The notes beneath the pieces were generated by a model. The model did no database searches, had not been told where the DNA came from, and worked only from the letters and a program-made list of their open reading frames with translations. This document shows, piece by piece, positions 6,527-13,299 of a stretch of DNA of 13,299 nt. This DNA is from J051 sp040752255 (GTDB taxonomy: Bacteria; Armatimonadota; Fimbriimonadia; Fimbriimonadales; ATM1), in the NCBI GenBank assembly GCA_040752255.1, contig JBFMFD010000067.1:1-13299 (forward strand), written 5' to 3'. Positions within the stretch are counted from its first letter, which is position 1; every line of letters starts with the position of its first letter. Position numbers and translations under genes: made by a program.

Positions 6527-9500
6527 ATGAGGCACTGGGGCCAGACGGCGGCTCGGGCGTGGATGGGGGCTCTGCTCCTGGCCTTGTCCGCGTCCGTCGG
6601 GGCCCCGACGGTGCTGGGGCAGGCCATCTGCGCGGCGGCCAAGCTGGAGCTGGGGCAGGAGGCGGCGCTGGAGCGGGAAGGGTTCACGGCGCGGCTGTCC
6701 ATGACGAACAATCTGGGCGACCTTCCCTTGTCGGACCTGCGGGTGGAGGTCATCATCCTCGACTCGGACGGGCTGCCGGCCTCGCATCTGTTCTTCGTGG
6801 GCGTGACGAACCTGGAAGGGGTGGCGGCGGTGGACGGGACGGGCGTGGTGCAGCCGGCGGGGACGGCGAAGGCGTCGTGGCTCATCGTGCCTTCGCCGGG
6901 CGCGGGCGGGACGGCGGCGGCGGGCATCCGCTACACGGCGCAGGCGCGCATGACGTTCAACACGGGCGGCGTGCCGCGCATCGTGACGACCTTCCCCGTC
7001 GCCATCACGGTCAAGCCGCAGCCTTTGCTCAAGCTCGAGTACGTGCTGCCTTTCGAGGTGTTCGGCGACGAGCCCTTCACGCCGGTGGTGGAATCCACGG
7101 TCCCGTTCCCGCTGGGCCTGCGCGTGTCGAACATCGGCGCGGGCACGGCCAAGCGCTTCACGGTGGAGTCGGGCCAGCCCAAGATCACGGACAACGCGCA
7201 GGGGCTGGCGGTGGACTTCTCGCTGCTGGGGACCTGGCTGGGCTCCGCGGCGCTGCCCGACAACACCTTCCTCATCAACTTCGGCGACATCGCGCCGGGC
7301 GGGGCCAGCCAGGCGGCGTGGAGCATGACCTCGTCCTTGTCCGGACGCTTCACGGAGTTCACCTCCACCTTCACGCACGCGGCGGAATTGGGCGGCGCGC
7401 TGACCTCGCTCATCCAGTCGGTGACCACGTACACCTTGGTCAAGGACGTGCTGGTGGACCTGCCGGGCCGCGACGCGCAGTTCGACTTCCTCATCAACGT
7501 GACCACGCCGCGCTCGCAGCTCGAGGACGAGTTCGAGCTGGGCCGCGAGCCCAAGCCGGAATACCTCATGGAGTCGGACCGTCCGGGCCTGACGCCGGTG
7601 CTCGACGTCGCGGGCCAGCTCTCGGGCACGCCTTCCGGAACGGGCTCGGTGCTGAATTACCAGTTCCTGACGGCGGTGCCCACCGGCACCTGGGTGCATT
7701 CCTCCATCCCGCTGCCCACGGGCGCCTCCGCGCCGCTGGTGTCGGTGACGCGCGCCGACGGCAAGGTGGTCAGCCCGCGCAACGCGTGGGTGTCGCGGCA
7801 CTTCGACAAGGACACGCTCTCCTACTCCTACTTCCTGCACGTGCTCGACTACACGGGCGAGGAGCCCGCCGCCTACGCCATGGCCTTCGACGCCTCCGCC
7901 CTCGATGTGGCGCCGGCGGCCATCACGGACCTGCAGGCGGCGCCGGCCGGGCACGGCGCGCTGGCGCTGACCTGGACGGCGACCGGCGAGGATGGGACGG
8001 AAGGGGCCATCTTCGGCGGCTCCTACAAAGTCTTCGCCAGCACGGACCCGGCGGCGGTGCCCAGCGCGGCGGCGGCGCAGCTGACGTTCACGACGTCCAC
8101 GAACGCGGGCGCGGCGCAGTCGCACCGGCTCTCGGGGCTCATCGGCAACGCGACCTACCACGTGGCCGTGTTCATCGGGGACGGCGGGGGGAGCTACTCC
8201 ACGGCGTCCAACACGGCGACGGCGCGCTCGGGCGCTCACGGGCCGCAGGGCCTGGCCGGCGCGGCGGGCGAGACGGCTCTGGCGCTGGCCTGGAGCAACG
8301 CCGCCAACCTGCCGGGCGCGGCGTATCGCCTGACTCTGTCCACGGGCGCCGGGTCGGTGGCCGACAGCGGCTACGTCGTGGACGCTTCCTCTTATGAATT
8401 CACCGGCCTGCTGGCCGACACCAGCTACTATCTGACGGCGCAGGCGAGCAACGCGGATGGGTTCGAGTCCTCCGCCACGGCGGCGGGGACCTTCGTCACG
8501 CTCGCGGCGGCGCCCACCGTCGCGGCCGACAGCTTCCTCTTCGTGTCCAGCGACACGGTGCTCGTGCAGTGGGCGGGCGCGCCCGGCCGCTACCGCGTGC
8601 GCGCCTCGACCGGGCCGGGCGGCGCGGAGCTCTTCGCCGAGGTGACGGGCGCCACGGCGGCGGCCGTGGGCGGGCTCACGCCGGACGCGGGCTACGACTT
8701 CGCCGTGGCCGCGCTCAACGGCGCGGGCGAGGCGGGCGCGTATGTCGGGCTGGGCTCGACGGTGACGCTCGGCGCGCTGCTGCCGCCGGTGCTCTCCACC
8801 GCGACCTTCACCTCCATCACGGTGTCGTGGACCAGCGGCGCCGCCTCGGGCTTCCGCGTCGAGGCCTCTACCGTCGAGTTCGGCGCGGGCGGCGAGTTGC
8901 TCGTCGCCGCGAGCACCCAGGTCGCCGTGTCCTCGCTCAGCGTGACGGGCCTGGTCCCGGGGAGCAGCTACTACGTCCGCGCTTTGGCGCTCAACCGGGA
9001 CGGCGCGGCCGCCGTCTACGACTTCGGCGTGCTGGCCACCCCGTCGCTGTTCCTCGCGGAGAGCGTGGATGGCATCGCCCGCCTGCTGACGCCCATCGCG
9101 GGCTCCAGCATCACGGTGGTGTCGAGCGCCCCGGCGACGGGCCCGCTCGCCGCGGCCATGGCCCAGCGCCTGACGCCGGTGACGGCCTTCTACGAGCTCA
9201 GCCCCAGCCCCGTCGTCTTCGACCCGCCGGCAGCGCTGAGCATGCTCTTCGATCCCGCGGGCGTGGACACGGGCACGGTCTCCCTGTACCGCTTCAGCGG
9301 CGTGGCGTGGGATTCCGCGCCCGTCACGGCGCAGAAGCTGCTCGTCCTCGCCTCGACGCAGGCGCGGGTCAGCGGCACCCTTCTGGGCGCTTCGCTTTAC
9401 GGCGCCTTCAGCGCGTCGAGCCTCTCCGCGCCGAACTTGGCGTCCATCGCGCCGTCGCTGGGCGCGGACACGGGGCCCGTGAGCGTGACCGCGCAGGGGA

Positions 9501-12500
9501 GCGACCTCCAGGACGGGGGCACGCTCGAGCTGCGGCGCGTGAACTCCGCCTCGGGCACGTGGACGGTGTCCGGCGCTTTCAACGTCGCGCGCTGGCATCA
9601 CGGCGCGGCGCGCCTGGCCGACGGGCGCGTGCTGGCCGCCGGCGGCTCGGGGAACTCGAGCAGCGACATCAAGTCCTCGGCCGAGCTCTACGACCCGGGT
9701 ACCGGAGCCTGGACCTTGACCGCGTCCATGTCTACGCCTCGGCACTGGCACCAGGTCGTCGCCTTGCCCAATGGGCGTGCGCTGGCGATGGGCGGGCGCA
9801 GCGCGGACTCCTCGGGCTGGCAGAACAGCGCCGAGCTCTACGACCCCGCCGCGGGGAGCTGGACCCCGACCGGCTCGATGGCGTCCGCGCGCGCGGAGTT
9901 CGTCGCCGTGGTCCTTCTCGACGGCAAGGTCCTGGTCGCCGGCGGTTCCGCGGGCCTCGGCGTGCTCGTAGCCTCCGCGGAGCTCTACGACCCGGCCACG
10001 GGTTCTTGGGCGCCGGCCGGCTCGTTGAGCGCCGGCCGCGTGCGGCCGCGCGGCACCCTTCTGGCGGACGGCCGGGTGCTCGTGACGGGCGGCGTGGGGA
10101 GCTCGGGCATCTCGGCCGCCGCGGACCTCTATGACCCCGCCACGGGGACCTGGTCGACGGTCGCCCCGATGGGCACGGCGCGGCAGCGGCACGTACTGGC
10201 GGCGCTGCCTGACGGCCGCGCGCTGGCGGCCGGCGGCGACACGGGCGGTGCCTCGGCCACGGCGGAGCTCTTCGATCCTGCGACCGGCTCTTGGTCATCC
10301 GCGCCGGCGATGGGAGCGGCGCGCAGCGAGGCTTCGGCGACGAGACTGCATGACGGGACGGTGCTGGTCGCCGGCGGCAACGGCGCCTCCTTCCAGCTTC
10401 TCTCCAGCGCGGAGACCTTCGACTCCATCGCGGGAGCTTGGGTCCCCGCGCCCGCCATGCCCACGGGCCGCACCGAGCACGCGGCCACCCTGCTGGGCTC
10501 GGGAGAATTGCTGCTCAGCGGCGGCGTGGACACGACCGGGCTGGCCGCGGCCTCCACGCTGTTCACGCCGGCGTCGTTCTCCATCGTCGCGAGCAGCGTC
10601 GTCGTCGCCGGCTCGAACGAGGCCTCCGGCACGCTGGACCTGACCGGCCGTCCGACCGGCGCCTGGGACGTGCGCTGGACCAACCCCGACGGCGCCGAGG
10701 CCGTGCTGCCGGGCGGCTTCACCATCTTCCACGCGGCGCCGCCCGCCGCGACCGCCGACCTCGCCTTCGCGGCTGTGCATGATTCCTCCGTCACCCTGCG
10801 CTGGACCGCGCCCGCGTCCTTCAACGGTCTCGCCGCCTACGAACTGCGCCGCGCGACCTTCCCGCTCACCGAGGCGACCTTCGTCGCGGGCCAGCTCGTC
10901 GCCGCTCCCGCGCCGGCGGCGGCGGGCACGCTCCAGACCGTCGACGTCACGGACGTGCTGGAGGACACCTTCTACGCCGCGCTGCGCAGCTCGGACGTTT
11001 TCGGCAGCCTCTCGCCGCTGAGCAACGTCGCGGGCCTGGCGCGCAGCGCGACGGTCGTGGACGGCTCGCGCGAGGCCTCATTCCATGCGGGGCAGCCCGT
11101 CTTCCTCTCCCCGGCTTCCTCGGCCGCCGTCGCGGGCGCCGCCTATGCCGCGGGCCTCACGCGCCTCAGCGGTCTCTACGCGCCGTCGCCGGCCGGCTCG
11201 TATTCCCCGGAGGCGGCGCTGAACTTCCGTTACGCGCAGGCGGACCTGGACGCCTCCCTTATCTCGCCGGCCACGCTCCGCCTCTACGCGTCCACCGGGG
11301 GCCCGCTCGTGGCCGTCTCCAGCCAGAGCGTGGACCTTGGCGCGCGCCGCGTGAGCGCGCCCATCGCCGAGCTTCCGGCCGGCGCTTCCTTCGGACTGTT
11401 CGGCTTGGCGCCCGCGCCGGTGGTGAGCGCCATCGCGCCGGACTCGGCGCCCGGCAGCGGCGCCGTGTCCGTCACGGTGGACGGGTCGGAATTCCGGTCG
11501 GGCGCGTCGCTGCACCTGCGCCGCGTGGACGCCTCGAGCTCGCCGTTCACGGCGACTGGCGCGATGCTGACGCCCCGGCACCGCCACACCGCCACGCGCC
11601 TGCCCGGCGGCAAGGTGCTCGTCGCGGGAGGGTCCGGGAACGTCAGCACCGAGATATTCGCCTCGGCGGAGCTCTTCGACCCGCAGACGCGCACCTGGTC
11701 GGTGACCGGCGCCATGGGCACGATGCGGCAGCTGCATTCCGCCGTGGCTCTGCCCAGCGGGCGCGTGTTGGTGATGGGCGGGCGCAGCGGGGATTCGTCC
11801 GGCTGGCAGAGCACCGCCGAAGTGTACGACCCCATCTCGGGGACCTGGACCCCGACCGGCTCGATGACGACCCCGCGCGCGGAGTTCGTCGGCGTGGTGC
11901 TTTCCAACGGCAAGGTCCTGGCTGTGGGCGGATCCGCGGGCCTTGGCGTGCTCGTGGCTTCCGCGGAGCTCTACGACCCGGCCACGGGCTCCTGGACCCC
12001 GGCCGGCTCGCTGAGCGCCGGCCGCGTGCGGCCGCAGGGCACCGTTCTGGCGGACGGCCGGGTGCTCGTCACGGGCGGCGTGGGGAACTCGGGCATCTCG
12101 TCCCTCGCCGACCTCTACGACCCCGCGACCGGGACCTGGTCGACGGTCGCCCCGATGGGCACGCCGCGGCAGCGGCACGTCCTGGCGGCGCTGCCGGACG
12201 GCCGCGCTCTCGCGGCCGGCGGCGACACGGGCGCCATCGCCGCCTCGACCGAGCTCTACGATCCCGTCACGAACGCCTGGTCGCCGGCGGCGCCGATGGC
12301 GGCCGCCCGCCAGGATGCCACCGCGTTGCGCCTGACGGACGGACGCGTCCTCGTGGCCGCGGGGCTCAACGGCGAGGAGGTCGCGGAGGTCGAGCTCTAC
12401 GATCCCGCGTCGGGCGCCTGGAGCACGGCGGGCCTGCTCTCGCCGGCGCGATTCGAGAACACGGCCACCCTGCTGGCCGACGGCGCGGTGCTGCTGGCGG

Positions 12501-13299
12501 GCGGCTTCAACGAGACCGGGGTCATCGCGCCAGCCGCCGTGTTCCGGCTGCCGGCCCTCGACATCGTCGCGACGGGCGTGAGCGTCGCCGGCCCGGCCCA
12601 GCTCTCCGGGAGCCTCGACCTCGCGGGCCAGCCGCTGGGCGCGTGGGACGTCGTCGTGACCAACGCCGACGGGCGCTCGGGCACGCTGTCCGCCGGCTTC
12701 ACCATCACGACGGCGACCTATGTGGCGGCCAGCGGGGACGCGGTGGCCACGCTCAGCTCCAGCCGCGCGGAAGAGACGGTGACGGTCGTCTCGACCTCGG
12801 CGGCGCCGGCGGCGTACGCCGTCGCCTCCGGCCAGGGCCTGGTGCTGGTGACGCCGGCCTTCTACGAGCTCAGCCCCAGCCCCGTCGTGTTCGACCCGCC
12901 GGCGCGGCTCAGCTTCCTGTTCGACCCGACGGACGTGGACACGGCGACCGTCGCCATCTATCGCTACGAGGGCACGCAGTGGAGCTCGGCGCCCGTCGGC
13001 GGCCTGACGCTGGAACTGCTGCAGCCCGACCTGGCGCGCATCTCCGGCTACCTCGCCGGCGCGTCGCTCTACGCCGTCTTCGCGCCGGCGCCGGCCCAGG
13101 CTCCGGCGCTGACGGCCATCACGGTGTCGCCCTCGACCGCGGCGGTGAGCATCGGCGGCAGCCAGGCGTACACGGCGGTGGGCACGTTCTCCGACGGCTC
13201 CACGCGCGCCTTCGCGTCGACGGCCGGCGCCTGGCAGGCGAAGGCCGGCCTGGGCGTGCCGCGCGCCGACGCGGCCGGCGCCTACGTGGACGGCAAGCT
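6527..13299 (+). CDS. Giant secreted FN3/Kelch/TIG/Big2 protein, 3' end outside window
   Basis: The frame is open from ATG 6527 to the window end (2257 codons plus two bases, no stop), four bases after the rhodanese stop. A GGAGG lies rather far upstream (6504-6508). Residues ~1-32 are a signal peptide (RHWGQTAARAW, then MGALLLALSASVGAPTVL). Residues ~33-460 are a beta-rich N-terminal region with VFGDEPFTP, QPKITDN, MTSSLSGRF and THAAELGG elements that recur in large bacterial surface proteins. Then come FN3-like domains (7904-9046, four copies), module A (9047-9427), a TIG domain split by Kelch propeller 1 (9428-10726), a fifth FN3 (10733-11050), module A again (11051-11410), a second TIG split by Kelch propeller 2 (11414-12706), module A a third time (12707-13105), and a Big2 start running into another Kelch repeat (13106-13299). 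A surface or secreted binding role is likely; no catalytic motif seen. Taxon hints are Elusimicrobiota-like. Confidence 0.92.
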   Translation, partial: MRHWGQTAARAWMGALLLALSASVGAPTVLGQAICAAAKLELGQEAALEREGFTARLSMTNNLGDLPLSDLRVEVIILDSDGLPASHLFFVGVTNLEGVAAVDGTGVVQPAGTAKASWLIVPSPGAGGTAAAGIRYTAQARMTFNTGGVPRIVTTFPVAITVKPQPLLKLEYVLPFEVFGDEPFTPVVESTVPFPLGLRVSNIGAGTAKRFTVESGQPKITDNAQGLAVDFSLLGTWLGSAALPDNTFLINFGDIAPGGASQAAWSMTSSLSGRFTEFTSTFTHAAELGGALTSLIQSVTTYTLVKDVLVDLPGRDAQFDFLINVTTPRSQLEDEFELGREPKPEYLMESDRPGLTPVLDVAGQLSGTPSGTGSVLNYQFLTAVPTGTWVHSSIPLPTGASAPLVSVTRADGKVVSPRNAWVSRHFDKDTLSYSYFLHVLDYTGEEPAAYAMAFDASALDVAPAAITDLQAAPAGHGALALTWTATGEDGTEGAIFGGSYKVFASTDPAAVPSAAAAQLTFTTSTNAGAAQSHRLSGLIGNATYHVAVFIGDGGGSYSTASNTATARSGAHGPQGLAGAAGETALALAWSNAANLPGAAYRLTLSTGAGSVADSGYVVDASSYEFTGLLADTSYYLTAQASNADGFESSATAAGTFVTLAAAPTVAADSFLFVSSDTVLVQWAGAPGRYRVRASTGPGGAELFAEVTGATAAAVGGLTPDAGYDFAVAALNGAGEAGAYVGLGSTVTLGALLPPVLSTATFTSITVSWTSGAASGFRVEASTVEFGAGGELLVAASTQVAVSSLSVTGLVPGSSYYVRALALNRDGAAAVYDFGVLATPSLFLAESVDGIARLLTPIAGSSITVVSSAPATGPLAAAMAQRLTPVTAFYELSPSPVVFDPPAALSMLFDPAGVDTGTVSLYRFSGVAWDSAPVTAQKLLVLASTQARVSGTLLGASLYGAFSASSLSAPNLASIAPSLGADTGPVSVTAQGSDLQDGGTLELRRVNSASGTWTVSGAFNVARWHHGAARLADGRVLAAGGSGNSSSDIKSSAELYDPGTGAWTLTASMSTPRHWHQVVALPNGRALAMGGRSADSSGWQNSAELYDPAAGSWTPTGSMASARAEFVAVVLLDGKVLVAGGSAGLGVLVASAELYDPATGSWAPAGSLSAGRVRPRGTLLADGRVLVTGGVGSSGISAAADLYDPATGTWSTVAPMGTARQRHVLAALPDGRALAAGGDTGGASATAELFDPATGSWSSAPAMGAARSEASATRLHDGTVLVAGGNGASFQLLSSAETFDSIAGAWVPAPAMPTGRTEHAATLLGSGELLLSGGVDTTGLAAASTLFTPASFSIVASSVVVAGSNEASGTLDLTGRPTGAWDVRWTNPDGAEAVLPGGFTIFHAAPPAATADLAFAAVHDSSVTLRWTAPASFNGLAAYELRRATFPLTEATFVAGQLVAAPAPAAAGTLQTVDVTDVLEDTFYAALRSSDVFGSLSPLSNVAGLARSATVVDGSREASFHAGQPVFLSPASSAAVAGAAYAAGLTRLSGLYAPSPAGSYSPEAALNFRYAQADLDASLISPATLRLYASTGGPLVAVSSQSVDLGARRVSAPIAELPAGASFGLFGLAPAPVVSAIAPDSAPGSGAVSVTVDGSEFRSGASLHLRRVDASSSPFTATGAMLTPRHRHTATRLPGGKVLVAGGSGNVSTEIFASAELFDPQTRTWSVTGAMGTMRQLHSAVALPSGRVLVMGGRSGDSSGWQSTAEVYDPISGTWTPTGSMTTPRAEFVGVVLSNGKVLAVGGSAGLGVLVASAELYDPATGSWTPAGSLSAGRVRPQGTVLADGRVLVTGGVGNSGISSLADLYDPATGTWSTVAPMGTPRQRHVLAALPDGRALAAGGDTGAIAASTELYDPVTNAWSPAAPMAAARQDATALRLTDGRVLVAAGLNGEEVAEVELYDPASGAWSTAGLLSPARFENTATLLADGAVLLAGGFNETGVIAPAAVFRLPALDIVATGVSVAGPAQLSGSLDLAGQPLGAWDVVVTNADGRSGTLSAGFTITTATYVAASGDAVATLSSSRAEETVTVVSTSAAPAAYAVASGQGLVLVTPAFYELSPSPVVFDPPARLSFLFDPTDVDTATVAIYRYEGTQWSSAPVGGLTLELLQPDLARISGYLAGASLYAVFAPAPAQAPALTAITVSPSTAAVSIGGSQAYTAVGTFSDGSTRAFASTAGAWQAKAGLGVPRADAAGAYVDGK
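7904..9046 (+). repeat. Four tandem fibronectin type III-like domains
   Basis: Four units of ~90-105 codons lie at about 7904-8230, 8231-8503, 8504-8770 and 8771-9046. Each has an early strand with W (LALTWTA, LALAWSNA, TVLVQWAG, ITVSWTSG), a Y/F-R-V type strand and a late GLxxxxxYxxxxxAxNxxG element (GLIGNATYHVAVF, GLLADTSYYLTAQASNADG, GLTPDAGYDFAVAALNGAG, GLVPGSSYYVRALALNRDG). This is the FN3 signature. These domains usually act as spacers or as binding modules in exported proteins. Confidence 0.85.
9047..9427 (+). repeat. Module A, copy 1 (recurring beta module)
   Basis: This ~125-residue unit sits before the first split TIG domain. Its core reads FYELSPSPVVFDPP, ALSMLFDPAGVDTGTVSLYRF and ends GTLLGASLYGAFS. 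The same core recurs almost word for word at 12860-12960 and in a diverged form at 11051-11410. It resembles ZU5-like or 'positive-part' beta domains that describe polarity-switched sandwiches in large bacterial proteins; that family link is tentative. Confidence 0.7.
9428..10726 (+). repeat. IPT/TIG domain interrupted by a seven-bladed Kelch propeller, copy 1
   Basis: The first TIG half (9428-9556) reads LASIAPSLGADTG, SVTAQGSDLQDGGTLELRRV. It breaks after the LRRVN strand. A Kelch propeller follows (9560-10570, 337 residues) with seven blades, each W....PM...R......L.DGRVL..GG...........AELYDP.TG. The TIG fold then resumes at 10577-10726 with FSIVASSVVVAG, SGTLDLTGRPTGAWDVRWTNPDG and a closing GGFTI. 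Joined, the two halves match a normal uninterrupted TIG domain in order and length. Kelch propellers mainly serve as binding scaffolds or, in the galactose oxidase group, as enzyme bodies; no copper ligands are evident here. Confidence 0.8.
10733..11050 (+). repeat. Fifth FN3-like domain
   Basis: PPAATADLAFAAVHDSSVTLRWTAPAS opens a typical FN3 unit (the W strand is SVTLRWTAP), followed by YELRRATFP, a variable loop, and the late strand TFYAALRSSDVFGSLSPLSN. It lies between the end of the first split TIG and module A copy 2. Confidence 0.75.
11051..11410 (+). repeat. Module A, copy 2 (diverged)
   Basis: Aligned with copies 1 and 3 it keeps the order YSPEAALNFRYAQADLD, SPATLRLYASTGGPLVAV and the closing ASFGLFGLAP, but lacks the FYELSPSPVVFDPP wording. 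It stands directly before the second split TIG, the same position that copy 1 holds before the first. Confidence 0.55.
11414..12706 (+). repeat. IPT/TIG domain interrupted by a seven-bladed Kelch propeller, copy 2
   Basis: This is a duplicate of 9428-10726 at an offset of 1986 bases (662 codons) at its start and 1980 at its end. First TIG half: VVSAIAPDSAPGSG, SVTVDGSEFRSGASLHLRRVD (11414-11542). Seven Kelch blades follow (11546-12550, 335 residues). Second TIG half: ALDIVATGVSVAG, GSLDLAGQPLGAWDVVVTNADG, closing GFTI (12554-12706). Central blades are much closer to copy 1 than the outer blades are. Confidence 0.8.
12707..13105 (+). repeat. Module A, copy 3
   Basis: It holds FYELSPSPVVFDPP, RLSFLFDPTDVDTATVAIYRY, EGTQWSSAPV and ends GASLYAVFAPAPA. 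The DNA from 12860 is nearly identical to that from 9188 (tctacgagctcagccccagc in both), an offset of 3672 bases that differs from the 1986-base offset of the propellers. Confidence 0.7.
13106..13299 (+). repeat. Start of a Big2-like Ig domain running into a third Kelch propeller (partial)
   Basis: LTAITVSPSTAAVSIGGSQ, YTAVGTFSDGSTR (13109-13209) is a clear opening of a Big2-type bacterial Ig domain. Instead of the expected 'W.SSN..VATV' second half, the frame passes at 13232 into WQAKAGLGVPRADAAGAYVDGK, which matches the first strands of a Kelch blade. The window ends there, so the rest of the domain cannot be seen. Confidence 0.65.

Noticed and set aside
6559..8397. A 612-codon + strand frame (and another at 8569-10134) within the giant gene
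   Set aside because: Gly/Arg/His-rich shadows in another frame; the frame starting at 6527 carries the signal peptide, FN3 and Kelch motifs throughout.
6173..10192. A 1339-codon open frame on the minus strand
   Set aside because: Its product is a low-complexity run of Arg, Gly, Ala and His without domains. It is the antisense shadow of the rhodanese and giant-protein genes, opened by G/C-ending codons.
11078..12178. Minus-strand frame beginning MPLPRRAHRGDRRPG, repeated in the minus-strand frame that starts at 10192
   Set aside because: The shared start only reflects the duplicated Kelch blades read antisense; no independent protein signature.
1..13299. tRNA, rRNA, CRISPR array, insertion sequence or attachment site
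   Set aside because: I saw no such pattern. The repeats present are protein-domain repeats within genes, and no short direct repeats flank the compositional island.

Overview
The window is one unbroken run of co-directional (+ strand) protein-coding sequence from a high-GC bacterium. It carries no RNA gene, integrase or transposase that I can see, and no phylogenetic marker, so the organism is a guess. Large secreted proteins with YD repeats, fibronectin type III (FN3), IPT/TIG, Kelch and Big2 domains are common in Elusimicrobiota, Myxococcota and related environmental bacteria. The wording of the FN3 and TIG domains here reminds me most of Elusimicrobiota, at low to moderate confidence.

Layout. 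(1) 1-3924: the 3' part of a large Rhs/YD-repeat protein. It enters from the left edge and ends in a Rhs core (DPTG motif), a hydrophobic hairpin, a Pro/Asp-rich linker and a short variable tip that looks like a polymorphic toxin. (2) 3926-5782: four small, tightly packed genes. The first, a DUF4279-family protein, starts one base after the Rhs stop. The other three are unrecognised and could be further immunity or orphan cassette genes. (3) 5779-6522: an exported tandem rhodanese protein with one active-site Cys and one degenerate domain. (4) 6527-13299: the 5' part of a giant exported protein (2257 codons in the window, still open at the right edge). It has a signal peptide, an N-terminal beta-rich region, five FN3-like domains, two seven-bladed Kelch propellers, three copies of a recurring beta module, and the start of a Big2 domain running into a third Kelch region.

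Two large-scale patterns stand out. First, base composition is GC-rich with C-ending codons up to about 1140. It falls to roughly 35-60% GC with mixed wobble bases until about 6040, then returns to about 75% GC with G-ending codons. Both transitions lie inside open reading frames (Rhs and rhodanese), so the Rhs tip and small-gene cassette sits in a compositional island that keeps frame at both ends. Second, in the giant protein each Kelch propeller interrupts an IPT/TIG domain: the first TIG half precedes blade 1 and the second half follows blade 7, in both copies. The central blades of the two copies are about 91% identical in DNA, while blade 1 is about 52% identical, which suggests local gene conversion or selection.

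Working model (inference): the Rhs gene and its downstream small genes form a polymorphic toxin/immunity locus with an exchangeable 3' portion. It lies next to genes for an exported rhodanese and a giant multidomain surface or secreted protein. Intergenic gaps are at most about 45 bp and several genes overlap, so much of the window could be one transcription unit.
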